13,098 nt of DNA, taken from assembly GCF_037577855.1 (NCBI RefSeq), contig NZ_JBAKFX010000079.1:1-13098 (forward strand). Reading direction: 5' to 3'. Position 1 is the first letter of the stretch. Each line of letters starts with the position of its first letter. Below, in pieces: positions 1 through 8,123 of the stretch. The notes under the pieces were generated by a model, which had not been told where the DNA came from, searched no databases, and worked only from the letters and a program-made list of their open reading frames with translations. The position numbers were made by a program, and so were the translations under genes. This DNA comes from Dethiothermospora halolimnae. Its GTDB lineage: Bacteria; Bacillota; Clostridia; Tissierellales; VENL01.

Positions 1-10
1 ATTAAAGCTA

Positions 11-700
11 TTAAACTGCATATAATGCAGCTATTTCCTTTTTAATTTCATCATTTTTCTTCATATCTTTAAGTTTTTTCTTTAACTTAATTAATTCTTT
101 ATCTATTTTTTCCTTTTCCTCTTTAGTAAGGGTTTTATCCTCTTTTATATCCCTTTGAACCTTAGTTATCTTTTCTTTTTCAACTTCTATTATCTTATTA
201 TTTTCCTCTTTTTCTTTTGCTCTATTATATGCCTTTGTTGGAATAAATCCAACAGTTATAGTTAATATCATAGTAAATATGATAAGAAATATTACCTTTG
301 TAGGTGGTTTTAGCTTTATTTTAGATTTAATATTATTATTTTTAAGACTATTGATGGTGTCTTTTTTCTGTATCATAGCCATGCTTCCCTTTTCTTCAGA
401 TAATTCTAAAGAGGTTATAACCCGTTCCTTTAGTCCAAAACTATCTGCTAGATTTGCCGTATCATTGTATGATGGAAATTTTAATAATGATATTATTACT
501 CCCAATGATAAGCATATAGATTGGGTTAATAATACTTTTTCCCATATAAATGTAATGGGTATAAATCTAGATATGATTAATAACAATAGAGATGTACAAC
601 TTCCTATCAACAGTGAATAGAAAATATAATTTACAAGCTTTTTAAAATATAGCTTGATTTTGATTGGTTTTAGTAAATTTTTAATCTCTTTATCAAGCAT
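11..700 (-). CDS. Three-TM coiled-coil membrane protein of an ABC-exporter locus, possibly truncated
   Basis: Function is not known. The 229-aa product has two adjacent hydrophobic helices (about residues 23-46 and 50-73), a soluble loop, a third helix (about 134-153) and a Lys/Glu-rich tail from about 157 that should form a coiled coil. The loop holds DSFGLKERVITSLEL (86-100). From memory, this matches the 'D..xGLKERxxTALE' signature of DUF4175-like membrane proteins encoded with ABC-2 exporters and MoxR/DUF58 genes. The ATG start is supported by AGGAGGTGA 5 nt upstream. The gene follows the ABC permease after a 151-bp gap that contains a 20-bp palindrome, so it may be a separate or partly uncoupled unit. 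The coil stops abruptly: the charged heptads give way to a short ALYAV tail at a hairpin-forming repeat near the window edge, so the C-terminus may be truncated by a frameshift. Family assignment is moderate; that it is a real gene is likely. Confidence 0.75.
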   Translation of the reverse strand: MLDKEIKNLLKPIKIKLYFKKLVNYIFYSLLIGSCTSLLLLIISRFIPITFIWEKVLLTQSICLSLGVIISLLKFPSYNDTANLADSFGLKERVITSLELSEEKGSMAMIQKKDTINSLKNNNIKSKIKLKPPTKVIFLIIFTMILTITVGFIPTKAYNRAKEKEENNKIIEVEKEKITKVQRDIKEDKTLTKEEKEKIDKELIKLKKKLKDMKKNDEIKKEIAALYAV

Positions 701-760
701 ATTTTCACCTCCTACATAGACCTTTTACATATATATTTATAATTTTTTGGATTTAAAGTT

Positions 761-780
761 GGACAAGGCATGCCTTGTCC
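761..780. repeat. Perfect 20-bp palindrome in the permease/229-aa gene gap
   Basis: GGACAAGGCATGCCTTGTCC is a perfect palindrome with no spacer, followed on the plus strand by CTACA. It is more GC-rich than its surroundings and looks like a short dispersed palindromic repeat of the type ending in '...GTCCCTACA', which I recall from several bacterial genomes. That link is from memory. It has no U-tract on either side, so it is a poor intrinsic terminator. Read on the minus strand, its TTGTCC end lies 19 bp before a TATAAA (741-736), a weak promoter-like pair for the downstream 229-aa gene. The rest of 701-851 shows only the ribosome binding site of that gene. Confidence 0.8.
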
Positions 781-851
781 CTACATCTATTATTATATAT
801 TAGTTATACCGAAGAATGAATTCTCATCTATCCAGACTAATATATTTAGAC

Positions 852-1721
852 CTATTTCTTTCTTATTTTGTTCCCAAATTTCTTCATTGGATTTATCCTA
901 ATAGATGCCAATACTAAAAATAGTATGGACAGTCCTATATATGTAGCTATGTTAGTAAATAATACTTTAGAAGCACTTGGCTCTTTACCTAAAGTAAAGA
1001 TCCTCCAAAATCCACTCCAACCGCCACTATTAGACAGTATCCCGCTCAATCCAGTAAAGGGATTTACATATAATAACTTAGCCATAAAATCAAATCCTTT
1101 AGTTTCATCAAACCTATAATAAATATTACTAATTATAAATAAAATAACATATATACCACCGGTTATAAACATAGTTATTAAATAACTTACAATGGTTGAA
1201 GTAATACTTTTTTTAAAAACAGAGGACAAGAATATTCCCATGGATCCTAAAAATATGGATATAAGTATAAAATATCCATATATCAGTAATATATCACCAA
1301 TTCCGATTAAACCATATATGGTTAACACACTGTATACAGGAATAGAAACCACTAACAACAGTATAACCTGACTTATCCCTGTCATTAACTTTCCAAGGAC
1401 TATTGAACCACTTGACAATCTTGTACAAAGTAAAATATCAAATGTTCTTCTTTGCTTTTCCCCGGAAATACTTGATGATGTTGTGGCAGGTACAATAAGC
1501 ATTATAATTTGCATTTGAAGAACTATAAGTACCGTTGTAATCATTGAAAATGACTGAACATAACTACTTGAGTAATAATCCCTTCCCCCTTCAGAATATG
1601 CAAAGTAAAACATTGTAAGGGCAATACCACTTAATAATAATACATATATTGAAATTAAAATTGTGGTTTTCCATGTTCTCATTTTACCCTTTAAATCTTT
1701 TTTAAGTACTGGATTAATCAT
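852..1721 (-). CDS. ABC-2 type transporter permease subunit
   Basis: This is an integral membrane subunit, probably paired with the ATPase encoded just upstream, and it would form the export channel of a GldF/ABC-2-like transporter. The 289-aa product shows about six hydrophobic helices (roughly 20-41, 60-80, 110-135, 143-167, 173-200 and 260-280). It has the cytoplasmic coupling stretch SGEKQRRTFDILLCTRLSSG (86-105), typical of ABC-2 permeases between the second and third helices, and it ends in a basic tail. I chose ATG at 1721 because GGGGTG lies 6 nt upstream of it. A GTG three codons earlier (1730) is in frame but has poor spacing to that site. Translation start overlaps the end of the ATPase gene by 8 nt, so the two are probably translationally coupled. 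The substrate cannot be told from sequence. Confidence 0.9.
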   Translation of the reverse strand: MINPVLKKDLKGKMRTWKTTILISIYVLLLSGIALTMFYFAYSEGGRDYYSSSYVQSFSMITTVLIVLQMQIIMLIVPATTSSSISGEKQRRTFDILLCTRLSSGSIVLGKLMTGISQVILLLVVSIPVYSVLTIYGLIGIGDILLIYGYFILISIFLGSMGIFLSSVFKKSITSTIVSYLITMFITGGIYVILFIISNIYYRFDETKGFDFMAKLLYVNPFTGLSGILSNSGGWSGFWRIFTLGKEPSASKVLFTNIATYIGLSILFLVLASIRINPMKKFGNKIRKK

Positions 1722-2643
1722 CTTTATCACCCCTTGTTACCTTCATAAATACCTCCTCTAGTTTTCCTTCGGTGTCAGTAAAGGATGTAACAGGTATATT
1801 ATTTTCTATAAGATACTTTAATATCTTTGCCCGGATCTCCTTATCTCCATCATATGTAAACTCTATATAGTCATCATTATTGTAAACTTCTCCTATTTTA
1901 GGATATTCCTTTAGTATTTGTATAGTATGGTCATAATTATCTAGAACCTTTATTTTAATATTATTTCCACTATATATTTCCGACATTATATCTTCAACTT
2001 TACCATTTATGACTATTTTACCATCTTCAATAATCCCTATATGGCTACATAGTTCCGAAAGTTCCGATAGGATATGGGAACTAATAAGTATTGTTTTTCC
2101 CATTTTTTTAAGTTCTTTTAATATATCCTTCATCTGAATCCTAGCCCTTGGGTCCATACCCGATGCCGGTTCATCTAGAATCAGTAAGCTAGGATTATGA
2201 ATTAAACTTCTAGCTAAGCATAATCGCTGTTTCATTCCCCTAGATAAATTATCCACATAGGCTTTTCTCTTATGGGATAATTCTACTAAATCAAGGAGAT
2301 CTTTTATCATAACTTTTCTTTCTTCCTTTTTTAATCCTGCCACATCTCCATAAAAATCTAAATATTCCTCTGCTCGCAAACTATCATATACTCCGAAAAA
2401 ATCAGGCATATATCCTATCATGTCTCTAACTTCTTTTATATTTTCATTTACTTGAATATCATTTATAAATATTTCTCCAGAGGTTGGTTTTAGTAAAGTC
2501 GATATCATTTTTAGTGTGGTTGTTTTTCCCGCTCCATTTGGTCCAACAAACCCAAATATTTCACCCTCATTTATATTAAGGGATATGTTATCCACAGCTA
2601 TAAACTTTCCATATTTTTTTGTAACATTCTCTAATCTAAGCAC
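1714..2643 (-). CDS. ABC transporter ATP-binding protein (GldA/CcmA-type)
   Basis: Cytoplasmic ATPase that would power the ABC-2 permease encoded next. The 309-aa product has a full nucleotide-binding domain: Walker A GPNGAGKT (34-41), signature LSRGMKQR (133-140, in place of LSGGQ), Walker B LLILDEP (153-159), D-loop SGMD (161-164) and switch His190 in SSHILSE. The Q-loop reads GYMPDFFG, with Asp81 where Gln is usual. I recall this in some exporter ATPases of this group, so it need not mean loss of activity. About 90 further residues form the C-terminal region typical of this subfamily. The start is GTG at 2643, preceded by AGGGGGT. Its first G is the last base of the upstream gene's TAG stop, a 1-nt overlap that indicates coupled translation with the 808-aa protein gene. 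Confidence 0.93.
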   Translation of the reverse strand: MLRLENVTKKYGKFIAVDNISLNINEGEIFGFVGPNGAGKTTTLKMISTLLKPTSGEIFINDIQVNENIKEVRDMIGYMPDFFGVYDSLRAEEYLDFYGDVAGLKKEERKVMIKDLLDLVELSHKRKAYVDNLSRGMKQRLCLARSLIHNPSLLILDEPASGMDPRARIQMKDILKELKKMGKTILISSHILSELSELCSHIGIIEDGKIVINGKVEDIMSEIYSGNNIKIKVLDNYDHTIQILKEYPKIGEVYNNDDYIEFTYDGDKEIRAKILKYLIENNIPVTSFTDTEGKLEEVFMKVTRGDKDD

Positions 2644-5069
2644 TATTTAGCTACCCCCTCTATATAAAATTGAGGGATATTAACTCCTCTATCTCTAGTT
2701 TCAGCCTCAATTTTTAACTTAACTCCCATTTCTTTATCATAATATCTATCCATACTATCTTTATCAATTATTCTTTCAACATCAACATATGTTGAACCAA
2801 AGTCTTCCCACTTATTAGTTTTATAATTAAAGATATCTATGTCTATTTCATCGGATAACATATCACTATTTGAATGAACTTTTATTTTAGTTATATCTAT
2901 ATCCTTTATAGGCTCCATTTGGATCAGGGCACTTCCATCTAAAAATACCTCATCATAGTCTTTATTTATTTCTCCATCCATTAGATTAATATTAGGTGGT
3001 ATAACCCCATAGGGCATTATTACTTTATCTCCCTTTTTATAGCTTATATTAAGGGGAATAACAATAAGATTTCTATCTATTCTTTCTCCGTAACCATCAT
3101 TTATCTTAATACTAGAACTAATAGGTAGCCTACTCCATCCAATAAGTAATGCTTTATTCATCTTAGGATTTATATTGTAACTATCCTGTAGATACTTTAG
3201 TAATACACCTCTCTTTACACTATTATCAAGTAAATCTCCATCCAATTTCATATTATATGGACTATAGTGCTCAGTGTACCCATATAAATCATTGGTTAAT
3301 TCTTGATAAAAATCAAAGTCACTTAATGATACTTTTCTCTTTTTCAACCTAATGTTAATTTCCTTTTCTTCGTCTATATTTAAATCTCCTAGCCTTTGAT
3401 AATTATACCCATAAATAATAGAAGTATCTTCAAGTCTTAAGGGATATAGATTTTTTATATTTCCGGTTATCTTTTCACTGTTTATATTTAAGCTATAATC
3501 CAAAAATTTTTTATCCTTTATTGTTTCAGTTGTCTCTAAACTTTCTAAATCCCATTTTTCTCTATTTTTAAGTATTATATGTTTTTTATTCTCAAGTATA
3601 TACTCAATATCATATTCTCCATCAGCATTATTCCAAAGCAGTTCATCTATAAACTCCTCCGGTATATTATAATTAATATTATTAGCTATTTCTAAATCAA
3701 CATCCCCTTGATTAAAAGCAAAGATTGATGATACAGTGTCTAATTTTATCGTTTCATTTTCTATATCTACATTGGCAATTGTTAAACTATTTATTAATGG
3801 TTTAGTAAATCTATTAGTATTTCCCCAGAAATACATAATTGATGTAAATATAAGAACCATTGCTGGTATGGTAATCCATCCCCACAATCTTTTATCTAAC
3901 TTTTTCAAAATTATATAGTTAATAGGTCCCACTAGTATTAAAAATATAGCTAAAATTATAGCTATAACCCTTAATGAGGGCAACCTTTTTGTAGGAACAC
4001 GCTGGGTTATATTATTATACATCCTTTTATAATATGAATGGTCATTGTCCATATTAATATTATTAATATAGCTATTTAATTTATCTTGTAAAAAAGTATC
4101 TTTTTTATTCCAATCAATAAATGGTGATAACCCTAAATCAAAACTTGTTATTATAACATTTCCGTCCCCTACTTTTTTTCTAAATATTAATTTAGTATCA
4201 CCTTGGGCTTCTATTACATCTCCATCACCTTTATTACCATCTATTATAGATAGTGATTTATCACTTTTGAAAATATTACCATTACTATCTTTAAAGCTAG
4301 AATAATCTGTTATATTCTTTGTTCCATTTACACTAATGAAGTTTAATTTTCCCAATCCCTTTAATGTCTTTTCATAGTTAGGGCCTGTTCCAACTACTAA
4401 AAGTCCTCCCTTTTCTACCCAAGTTTCCAATGCAAAAACTTCACCTTCCGTTAATTTCTCACTATTATAATTATTAATTACTATTGTATTAAAGAGAGTA
4501 TAATACTCTGGATTTTCCAATAATTTACCATCTAGCCTCACTGTTTTTGGATCTCTCATATCTCCCCTTCTATCTTTAAAGAAAATTAGATTAAGGTAAT
4601 TTAAAGCCTCGGCATCATCACTTAAAACTCCAATCCCAACGGAGTCCCTTGATGACCCTTGTTGAATCTTAATATCCTCATCCCATATTTTGTTTCTATT
4701 ATCATCTATTATTCTAACAGTCATAGTATCGCATCTTTCAAATATCTTTACACCCACTAATACTTCCTTTGTTGTCCCCTTTGCCATGGTTAAATCTTTT
4801 GTGTATTTAACCCCTAATTCTTTAACATCTTTTCCATATTTTCTTTCTTTCCTAAAAATAAGTTGAACTTCACCATTAAAATCTCCATAATTATTTTTTA
4901 TTTTAATCCTTGCCGGGGTTAATGTATCATTTTTGTAATAAGCATTAAAACCTAACTTGTATAAAATCTCAAAATCCCCTTGTCCAAAGGCTTTAAGGAA
5001 AAAAGGTCTCAATGGAGATAAAAGTATTGCTATTAAAACCCCCATAAATATTATTCTTTTCTTTTTCAT
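2643..5069 (-). CDS. Large membrane-anchored accessory protein with GATase-like region, linked to ABC exporter
   Basis: I do not recognise a characterised homologue. The 808-aa product starts with a basic/hydrophobic N-terminus (KKKR, then about residues 6-20) that should act as a signal peptide or anchor. A beta-rich region (about 30-140) follows, then a stretch resembling the class I glutamine-amidotransferase-like fold seen in exporter accessory subunits (about 143-320; TIVINNY 195-201 and WVEKGGLLVVGTG 217-229). Next come two TM helices (about 366-388 and 396-416) and a long beta-rich part of about 390 residues. No catalytic Cys-His pair of a true amidotransferase is evident. I chose ATG at 5069 because GGAGGGAG lies just upstream; an in-frame extension of 29 codons to 5156 has no such site and spoils the signal sequence. 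The gene is first in the unit and touches the ABC ATPase gene. By analogy with GldG-like partners it may act as an extracytoplasmic subunit of the exporter; this is inference. Confidence 0.85.
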   Translation of the reverse strand: MKKKRIIFMGVLIAILLSPLRPFFLKAFGQGDFEILYKLGFNAYYKNDTLTPARIKIKNNYGDFNGEVQLIFRKERKYGKDVKELGVKYTKDLTMAKGTTKEVLVGVKIFERCDTMTVRIIDDNRNKIWDEDIKIQQGSSRDSVGIGVLSDDAEALNYLNLIFFKDRRGDMRDPKTVRLDGKLLENPEYYTLFNTIVINNYNSEKLTEGEVFALETWVEKGGLLVVGTGPNYEKTLKGLGKLNFISVNGTKNITDYSSFKDSNGNIFKSDKSLSIIDGNKGDGDVIEAQGDTKLIFRKKVGDGNVIITSFDLGLSPFIDWNKKDTFLQDKLNSYINNINMDNDHSYYKRMYNNITQRVPTKRLPSLRVIAIILAIFLILVGPINYIILKKLDKRLWGWITIPAMVLIFTSIMYFWGNTNRFTKPLINSLTIANVDIENETIKLDTVSSIFAFNQGDVDLEIANNINYNIPEEFIDELLWNNADGEYDIEYILENKKHIILKNREKWDLESLETTETIKDKKFLDYSLNINSEKITGNIKNLYPLRLEDTSIIYGYNYQRLGDLNIDEEKEINIRLKKRKVSLSDFDFYQELTNDLYGYTEHYSPYNMKLDGDLLDNSVKRGVLLKYLQDSYNINPKMNKALLIGWSRLPISSSIKINDGYGERIDRNLIVIPLNISYKKGDKVIMPYGVIPPNINLMDGEINKDYDEVFLDGSALIQMEPIKDIDITKIKVHSNSDMLSDEIDIDIFNYKTNKWEDFGSTYVDVERIIDKDSMDRYYDKEMGVKLKIEAETRDRGVNIPQFYIEGVAK

Positions 5070-5120
5070 ATACTCCCTCCATATAAAGTGATTTACTTTA
5101 AATTTATTAATACTACAAAT

Positions 5121-5136
5121 CATATTATTTCTACAA
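5121..5136 (-). promoter_or_regulatory. 16-bp motif upstream of the 808-aa protein gene, shared with the MFS gene
   Basis: On the minus strand this reads TTGTAGAAATAATATG and ends 51 nt before the ATG at 5069. The identical 16-mer occurs at 6384-6399, 55 nt before the MFS start. The similar distance to two start codons suggests a promoter part or regulator site. TAATAT inside it could be a -10 hexamer, but no convincing -35 is seen. The rest of the 5070-5200 gap holds the ribosome binding site and AT-rich sequence with no clear terminator. Confidence 0.4.
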
Positions 5137-5200
5137 TGATCTATATTTCCCTTCACTTTTTTTCAATAATTAAATAAAATTAACAATTATTCCACATTTT

Positions 5201-6328
5201 TTATTTATATCTTATCTTTTTGACTATAACCAAACATATGAGTCCAATTAAACTAAATATGCCAAAAAAAGAATATACATATGATATTCCCATATAATCT
5301 AAAACATAACCCCCAAATAATTTACACACCATTCCACCTAACCCCATACTTAAGGCTCCATATATAGTCATTGCCGTTGCCCTTAATTCTTCCCTTGTGT
5401 TTTCCCTAATAAACTGGGCAGCACTTATTAAATAGGTTCCTATAGATACTCCCTGTAAAAAGAATAAAAATAGTATTATTGTTGGTGATGGGCTAGTTCC
5501 ATACCAAAACCATCTAGTCATTGAAATTACAGCGGAGAATATTAATATATTTTCTAATCCCCATTTTTTTATAAACCTATGGGTCAAGTTCATAAATGGA
5601 GCTTCACTACCTGCAAAAAGTAAAAATGCTAAACCAATTCCAGATATTGTTCCTCCTAGGGCTTTATATAATAATCCAAAATAATTATTATGCCCTGCAA
5701 TAGTACCACTTATAAAAAAAGTGCTTAATAAAAATATTACATATCTCTTGTTGTGGAATAACTTTTTCACATCACTTAATTTTATATTGATCTTTGGCTG
5801 TTTTTTTATATCAATAGGCTTTAAAAATAATAGAGCTATAACGTAGGCTATAGCAAGAATTATAAATATTAAATGGAGACCAAATTTATCTGCTATGGCC
5901 CCGGATATTAAAACAGCCATTGCAAAACCAATTGCTCCCCACTGTCTAATCTTACCAAAATCTATTTGTGACCCTAGCGCCATGGTCTCTATAATAGGAC
6001 CTATACCACTTTGAAATAGGTACAAAAAACCAAATATTATAATTAATAAATAAAAATATTTAATAAAAGGTATAAAGAGTGAAATAACTATAGTAGCTAT
6101 AATTATAGTCCCCACTATCTTTTTTGTTTGCTGTGTTTTATCACATAATAACCCCCACATTGGTTGTGCAAATATTCCTATAAAGGATGTCATTGAAGTT
6201 ATTATCCCTATTTCTTTACCATTTAAACCTATAGATTCCAAGTAGTTTGAGAGAAGTGGTCCCATGGAACCTATGGCAAAAAAACCAAAATAAAATAATC
6301 CAATATAATTTCTATATAATTTTCTCAT
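5201..6328 (-). CDS. MFS transporter, HcaT / MFS_1-like family
   Basis: Cytoplasmic-membrane secondary transporter of the major facilitator superfamily. The 375-aa product is hydrophobic throughout, consistent with about 12 helices and close to the family's usual length. It carries the loop 2-3 motif GLLCDKTQQTKK (59-70), a variant of GxLaDrxGrr, and IRQWGAIGF (127-135). The latter resembles the 'RLWGSIGF' element typical of the phenylpropionate-permease / nucleoside:H+ symporter-like branch. The substrate is unknown. I chose ATG at 6328 because AAAGGAG lies 8 nt upstream; an ATG eight codons earlier (6352) has no ribosome binding site. It lies downstream of the histidine kinase gene on the same strand with a 145-bp gap full of repeats, so it probably has its own promoter. 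No clear terminator separates it from the ABC genes downstream. Confidence 0.92.
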   Translation of the reverse strand: MRKLYRNYIGLFYFGFFAIGSMGPLLSNYLESIGLNGKEIGIITSMTSFIGIFAQPMWGLLCDKTQQTKKIVGTIIIATIVISLFIPFIKYFYLLIIIFGFLYLFQSGIGPIIETMALGSQIDFGKIRQWGAIGFAMAVLISGAIADKFGLHLIFIILAIAYVIALLFLKPIDIKKQPKINIKLSDVKKLFHNKRYVIFLLSTFFISGTIAGHNNYFGLLYKALGGTISGIGLAFLLFAGSEAPFMNLTHRFIKKWGLENILIFSAVISMTRWFWYGTSPSPTIILFLFFLQGVSIGTYLISAAQFIRENTREELRATAMTIYGALSMGLGGMVCKLFGGYVLDYMGISYVYSFFGIFSLIGLICLVIVKKIRYK

Positions 6329-6383
6329 TTGTTTTTTCTCCTTTACTATCATATACTTTTTTTATTTTTAAAAAGATTTCAAC

Positions 6384-6399
6384 CATATTATTTCTACAA
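6384..6399 (-). promoter_or_regulatory. 16-bp motif upstream of the MFS gene, shared with the 808-aa protein gene
   Basis: Minus-strand TTGTAGAAATAATATG, identical to 5121-5136 and at a similar distance (55 nt) from the ATG at 6328. It is probably a promoter or binding-site element for both genes; the role is inferred from repetition and placement only. Confidence 0.4.
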
Positions 6400-6409
6400 A
6401 TACTTAAAG

Positions 6410-6454
6410 TTACCTCTATTTTTTTCTTATCTATTATACTTACCTCTAATAGAT
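6410..6454 (-). promoter_or_regulatory. Operator-like repeats and -10 box before the MFS gene
   Basis: The 9-mer TAGAGGTAA (minus strand) occurs twice, at 6410-6418 and 6440-6448, exactly 30 bp apart, or about three helical turns. Overlapping the distal copy is an inverted repeat, ATCTATTA and TAATAGAT, with a 10-bp spacer (6429-6454). Between these lies a perfect minus-strand TATAAT (6438-6433), though no good -35 stands 16-18 bp before it. The hairpin is not followed by a U-tract in the direction of transcription, so it is not a terminator for the kinase gene. The cluster looks like the control region of the MFS gene. Confidence 0.4.
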
Positions 6455-6473
6455 CATACTGCTACTACCATTA

Positions 6474-8123
6474 CTACTTCATTAAATCCATATATATATC
6501 CGAAAATTCTAAATTTATTCTTTCAACATTACCATTTGGTGTTAAAATTATATCATCTTTAATTCCACTGCTATTGTCTACTGTAACATTTGGTAAAGAT
6601 ATAATAAATTCACTTCCTTTATTAGGTTCACTTTTTAGACCTATTTTTCCACTATGCATATCAACTAGAGATTTTACTAATGATAAACCCATTCCACTAC
6701 CCTCAGTCATTCTCTTAGTAGATTTATCTACTTGTATGAACCTTTCAAATATAGATTCTTGCATTTCAAAAGGAATTCCTATCCCAGTATCCTTCACTGA
6801 AATACAGATATAGTTGTTTTTTTCATAAATATTAACATAAATATCACCTTGTTTCGGAGTGAATTTAACCGAATTGGATAATAAATTTAAAATAATTCTT
6901 TCTATTTTATCCGGATCACAGGCAATAACTTTGGTCTTAACATCTGAATTAAATACTAAATTTATCTTTTCATTACTAATATAATCATCTACTGAATAAA
7001 CTATTTGTTTAATTAATCCTACTATATCATAGTTTTTTAAATTAATTTTATAGTTACCTGTATCAATTTTAGTAGTATCTATTAGATTTCCTACTAACCG
7101 AATTAATCTATAGCAATTTTGTTTCATAACCTTAATATGCCTATTAAGCTTTCCTGTATTATCTTTTATCAGTCCATTTTTCATATATAAATTTATCATC
7201 TGCTGTGTACTGTATATTATATTTAGGGGGGTTTTTAATTCATGGGATATATTTGCAAAAAACTCATTTCTAAGTTCTTCGTACTCTGTTTTTTTATCCA
7301 ATAAACTTTTTTGCTTTTCATATGATAGCTTATTTTTTAACGATTCTATCTCTATTTCGTGCCTTTTTTCTATCTCAGCAACTATTTTTTTATTGGCTTC
7401 TTTCAATTCATTAGTCTTTTTTTCAACTGTTTCTTCCAATAAATAATTAGACTCTTTTATTTTTTTATTTATTTTCTCTATAGTCTTTACATTTATATAT
7501 TCATTTACAAAATTTGAAAATCCCATATTAGATACCATTATTGCTAATATTAGTAAAAAAGAAGAATTCACTATATTTCCACTTATCTGTTGTGGATCTA
7601 CATTTATCATAAACATACCTTTAATGAATATAATATAAGATATAAAGTATATAGTTAAATTGGATATGGGATCTATTATAAAAATAGATGCCATACAAAA
7701 AGCACCAATTATATATGCTGAGATTTGACCATGTATCATTTGGGCATTTAGTGCAAGGAACACACACCATATTAATACCAAAGTAACAGAAATATTTCCA
7801 AAAAGTTTATGTCTATATAAATATTTCAAGATATTATTCTTGTTTTTTATCGATAAAAATAAAATAAATATACTTAACCCTACTATGCCAATAATATGAA
7901 GATAAAATAGGTATCTATAACTTTCTATATTTTCTTCCATATCACGAAACTTTATAATATCTATAAATAAAAGTACCGTATTCATAATTAGTAGAACAGA
8001 ATATAATACCTTCCGCCTCCCTAGATTAATCATTATTTGTTCTTTAATAATCTGCTTCTTTTCTTTATTTGTTAACCTATAGTAATCTAGACCAAATATT
8101 CTACTTAATATGGAATGATTCAT
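6474..8123 (-). CDS. Orphan sensor histidine kinase with multi-TM sensor domain
   Basis: Membrane-bound two-component kinase that autophosphorylates a His and passes the phosphate to a response regulator. The 549-aa product has about six TM helices (roughly 38-56, 72-92, 111-127, 133-150, 154-172 and 187-205). A long coiled coil (about 211-285) follows, then the HisKA domain with SHELKTPL (His294) and an HATPase domain. The latter has the N-box NLLSNSVKF (413-421), G1 DTGIGI (445-450), F-box ERFIQ (460-464) and G2 GSGMGLSLVK (475-484). All key residues are present, so it should be active. The short loops between helices suggest it senses within or at the membrane; no PAS or HAMP is apparent. 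A C-terminal tail of about 40 residues extends past the catalytic domain. The ATG at 8123 has a modest GAAGGGCGG site upstream. No response regulator gene is adjacent, so the partner is unknown. Confidence 0.93.
   Translation of the reverse strand: MNHSILSRIFGLDYYRLTNKEKKQIIKEQIMINLGRRKVLYSVLLIMNTVLLFIDIIKFRDMEENIESYRYLFYLHIIGIVGLSIFILFLSIKNKNNILKYLYRHKLFGNISVTLVLIWCVFLALNAQMIHGQISAYIIGAFCMASIFIIDPISNLTIYFISYIIFIKGMFMINVDPQQISGNIVNSSFLLILAIMVSNMGFSNFVNEYINVKTIEKINKKIKESNYLLEETVEKKTNELKEANKKIVAEIEKRHEIEIESLKNKLSYEKQKSLLDKKTEYEELRNEFFANISHELKTPLNIIYSTQQMINLYMKNGLIKDNTGKLNRHIKVMKQNCYRLIRLVGNLIDTTKIDTGNYKINLKNYDIVGLIKQIVYSVDDYISNEKINLVFNSDVKTKVIACDPDKIERIILNLLSNSVKFTPKQGDIYVNIYEKNNYICISVKDTGIGIPFEMQESIFERFIQVDKSTKRMTEGSGMGLSLVKSLVDMHSGKIGLKSEPNKGSEFIISLPNVTVDNSSGIKDDIILTPNGNVERINLEFSDIYMDLMK

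Noticed and set aside
5070..5156. 29-codon N-terminal extension of the 808-aa protein
   Set aside because: No ribosome binding site at the upstream start; it would bury the signal sequence that begins MKKKRIIF, which has a strong site of its own.
6429..6454. Hairpin as terminator of the histidine kinase gene
   Set aside because: The inverted repeat is real, but in the direction of transcription it is followed by an A-rich, not U-rich, stretch.
6247..6813. Open frame on the plus strand across the kinase/MFS junction
   Set aside because: It overlaps the conserved kinase catalytic domain and the MFS start, shows no domain, and lacks a ribosome binding site.
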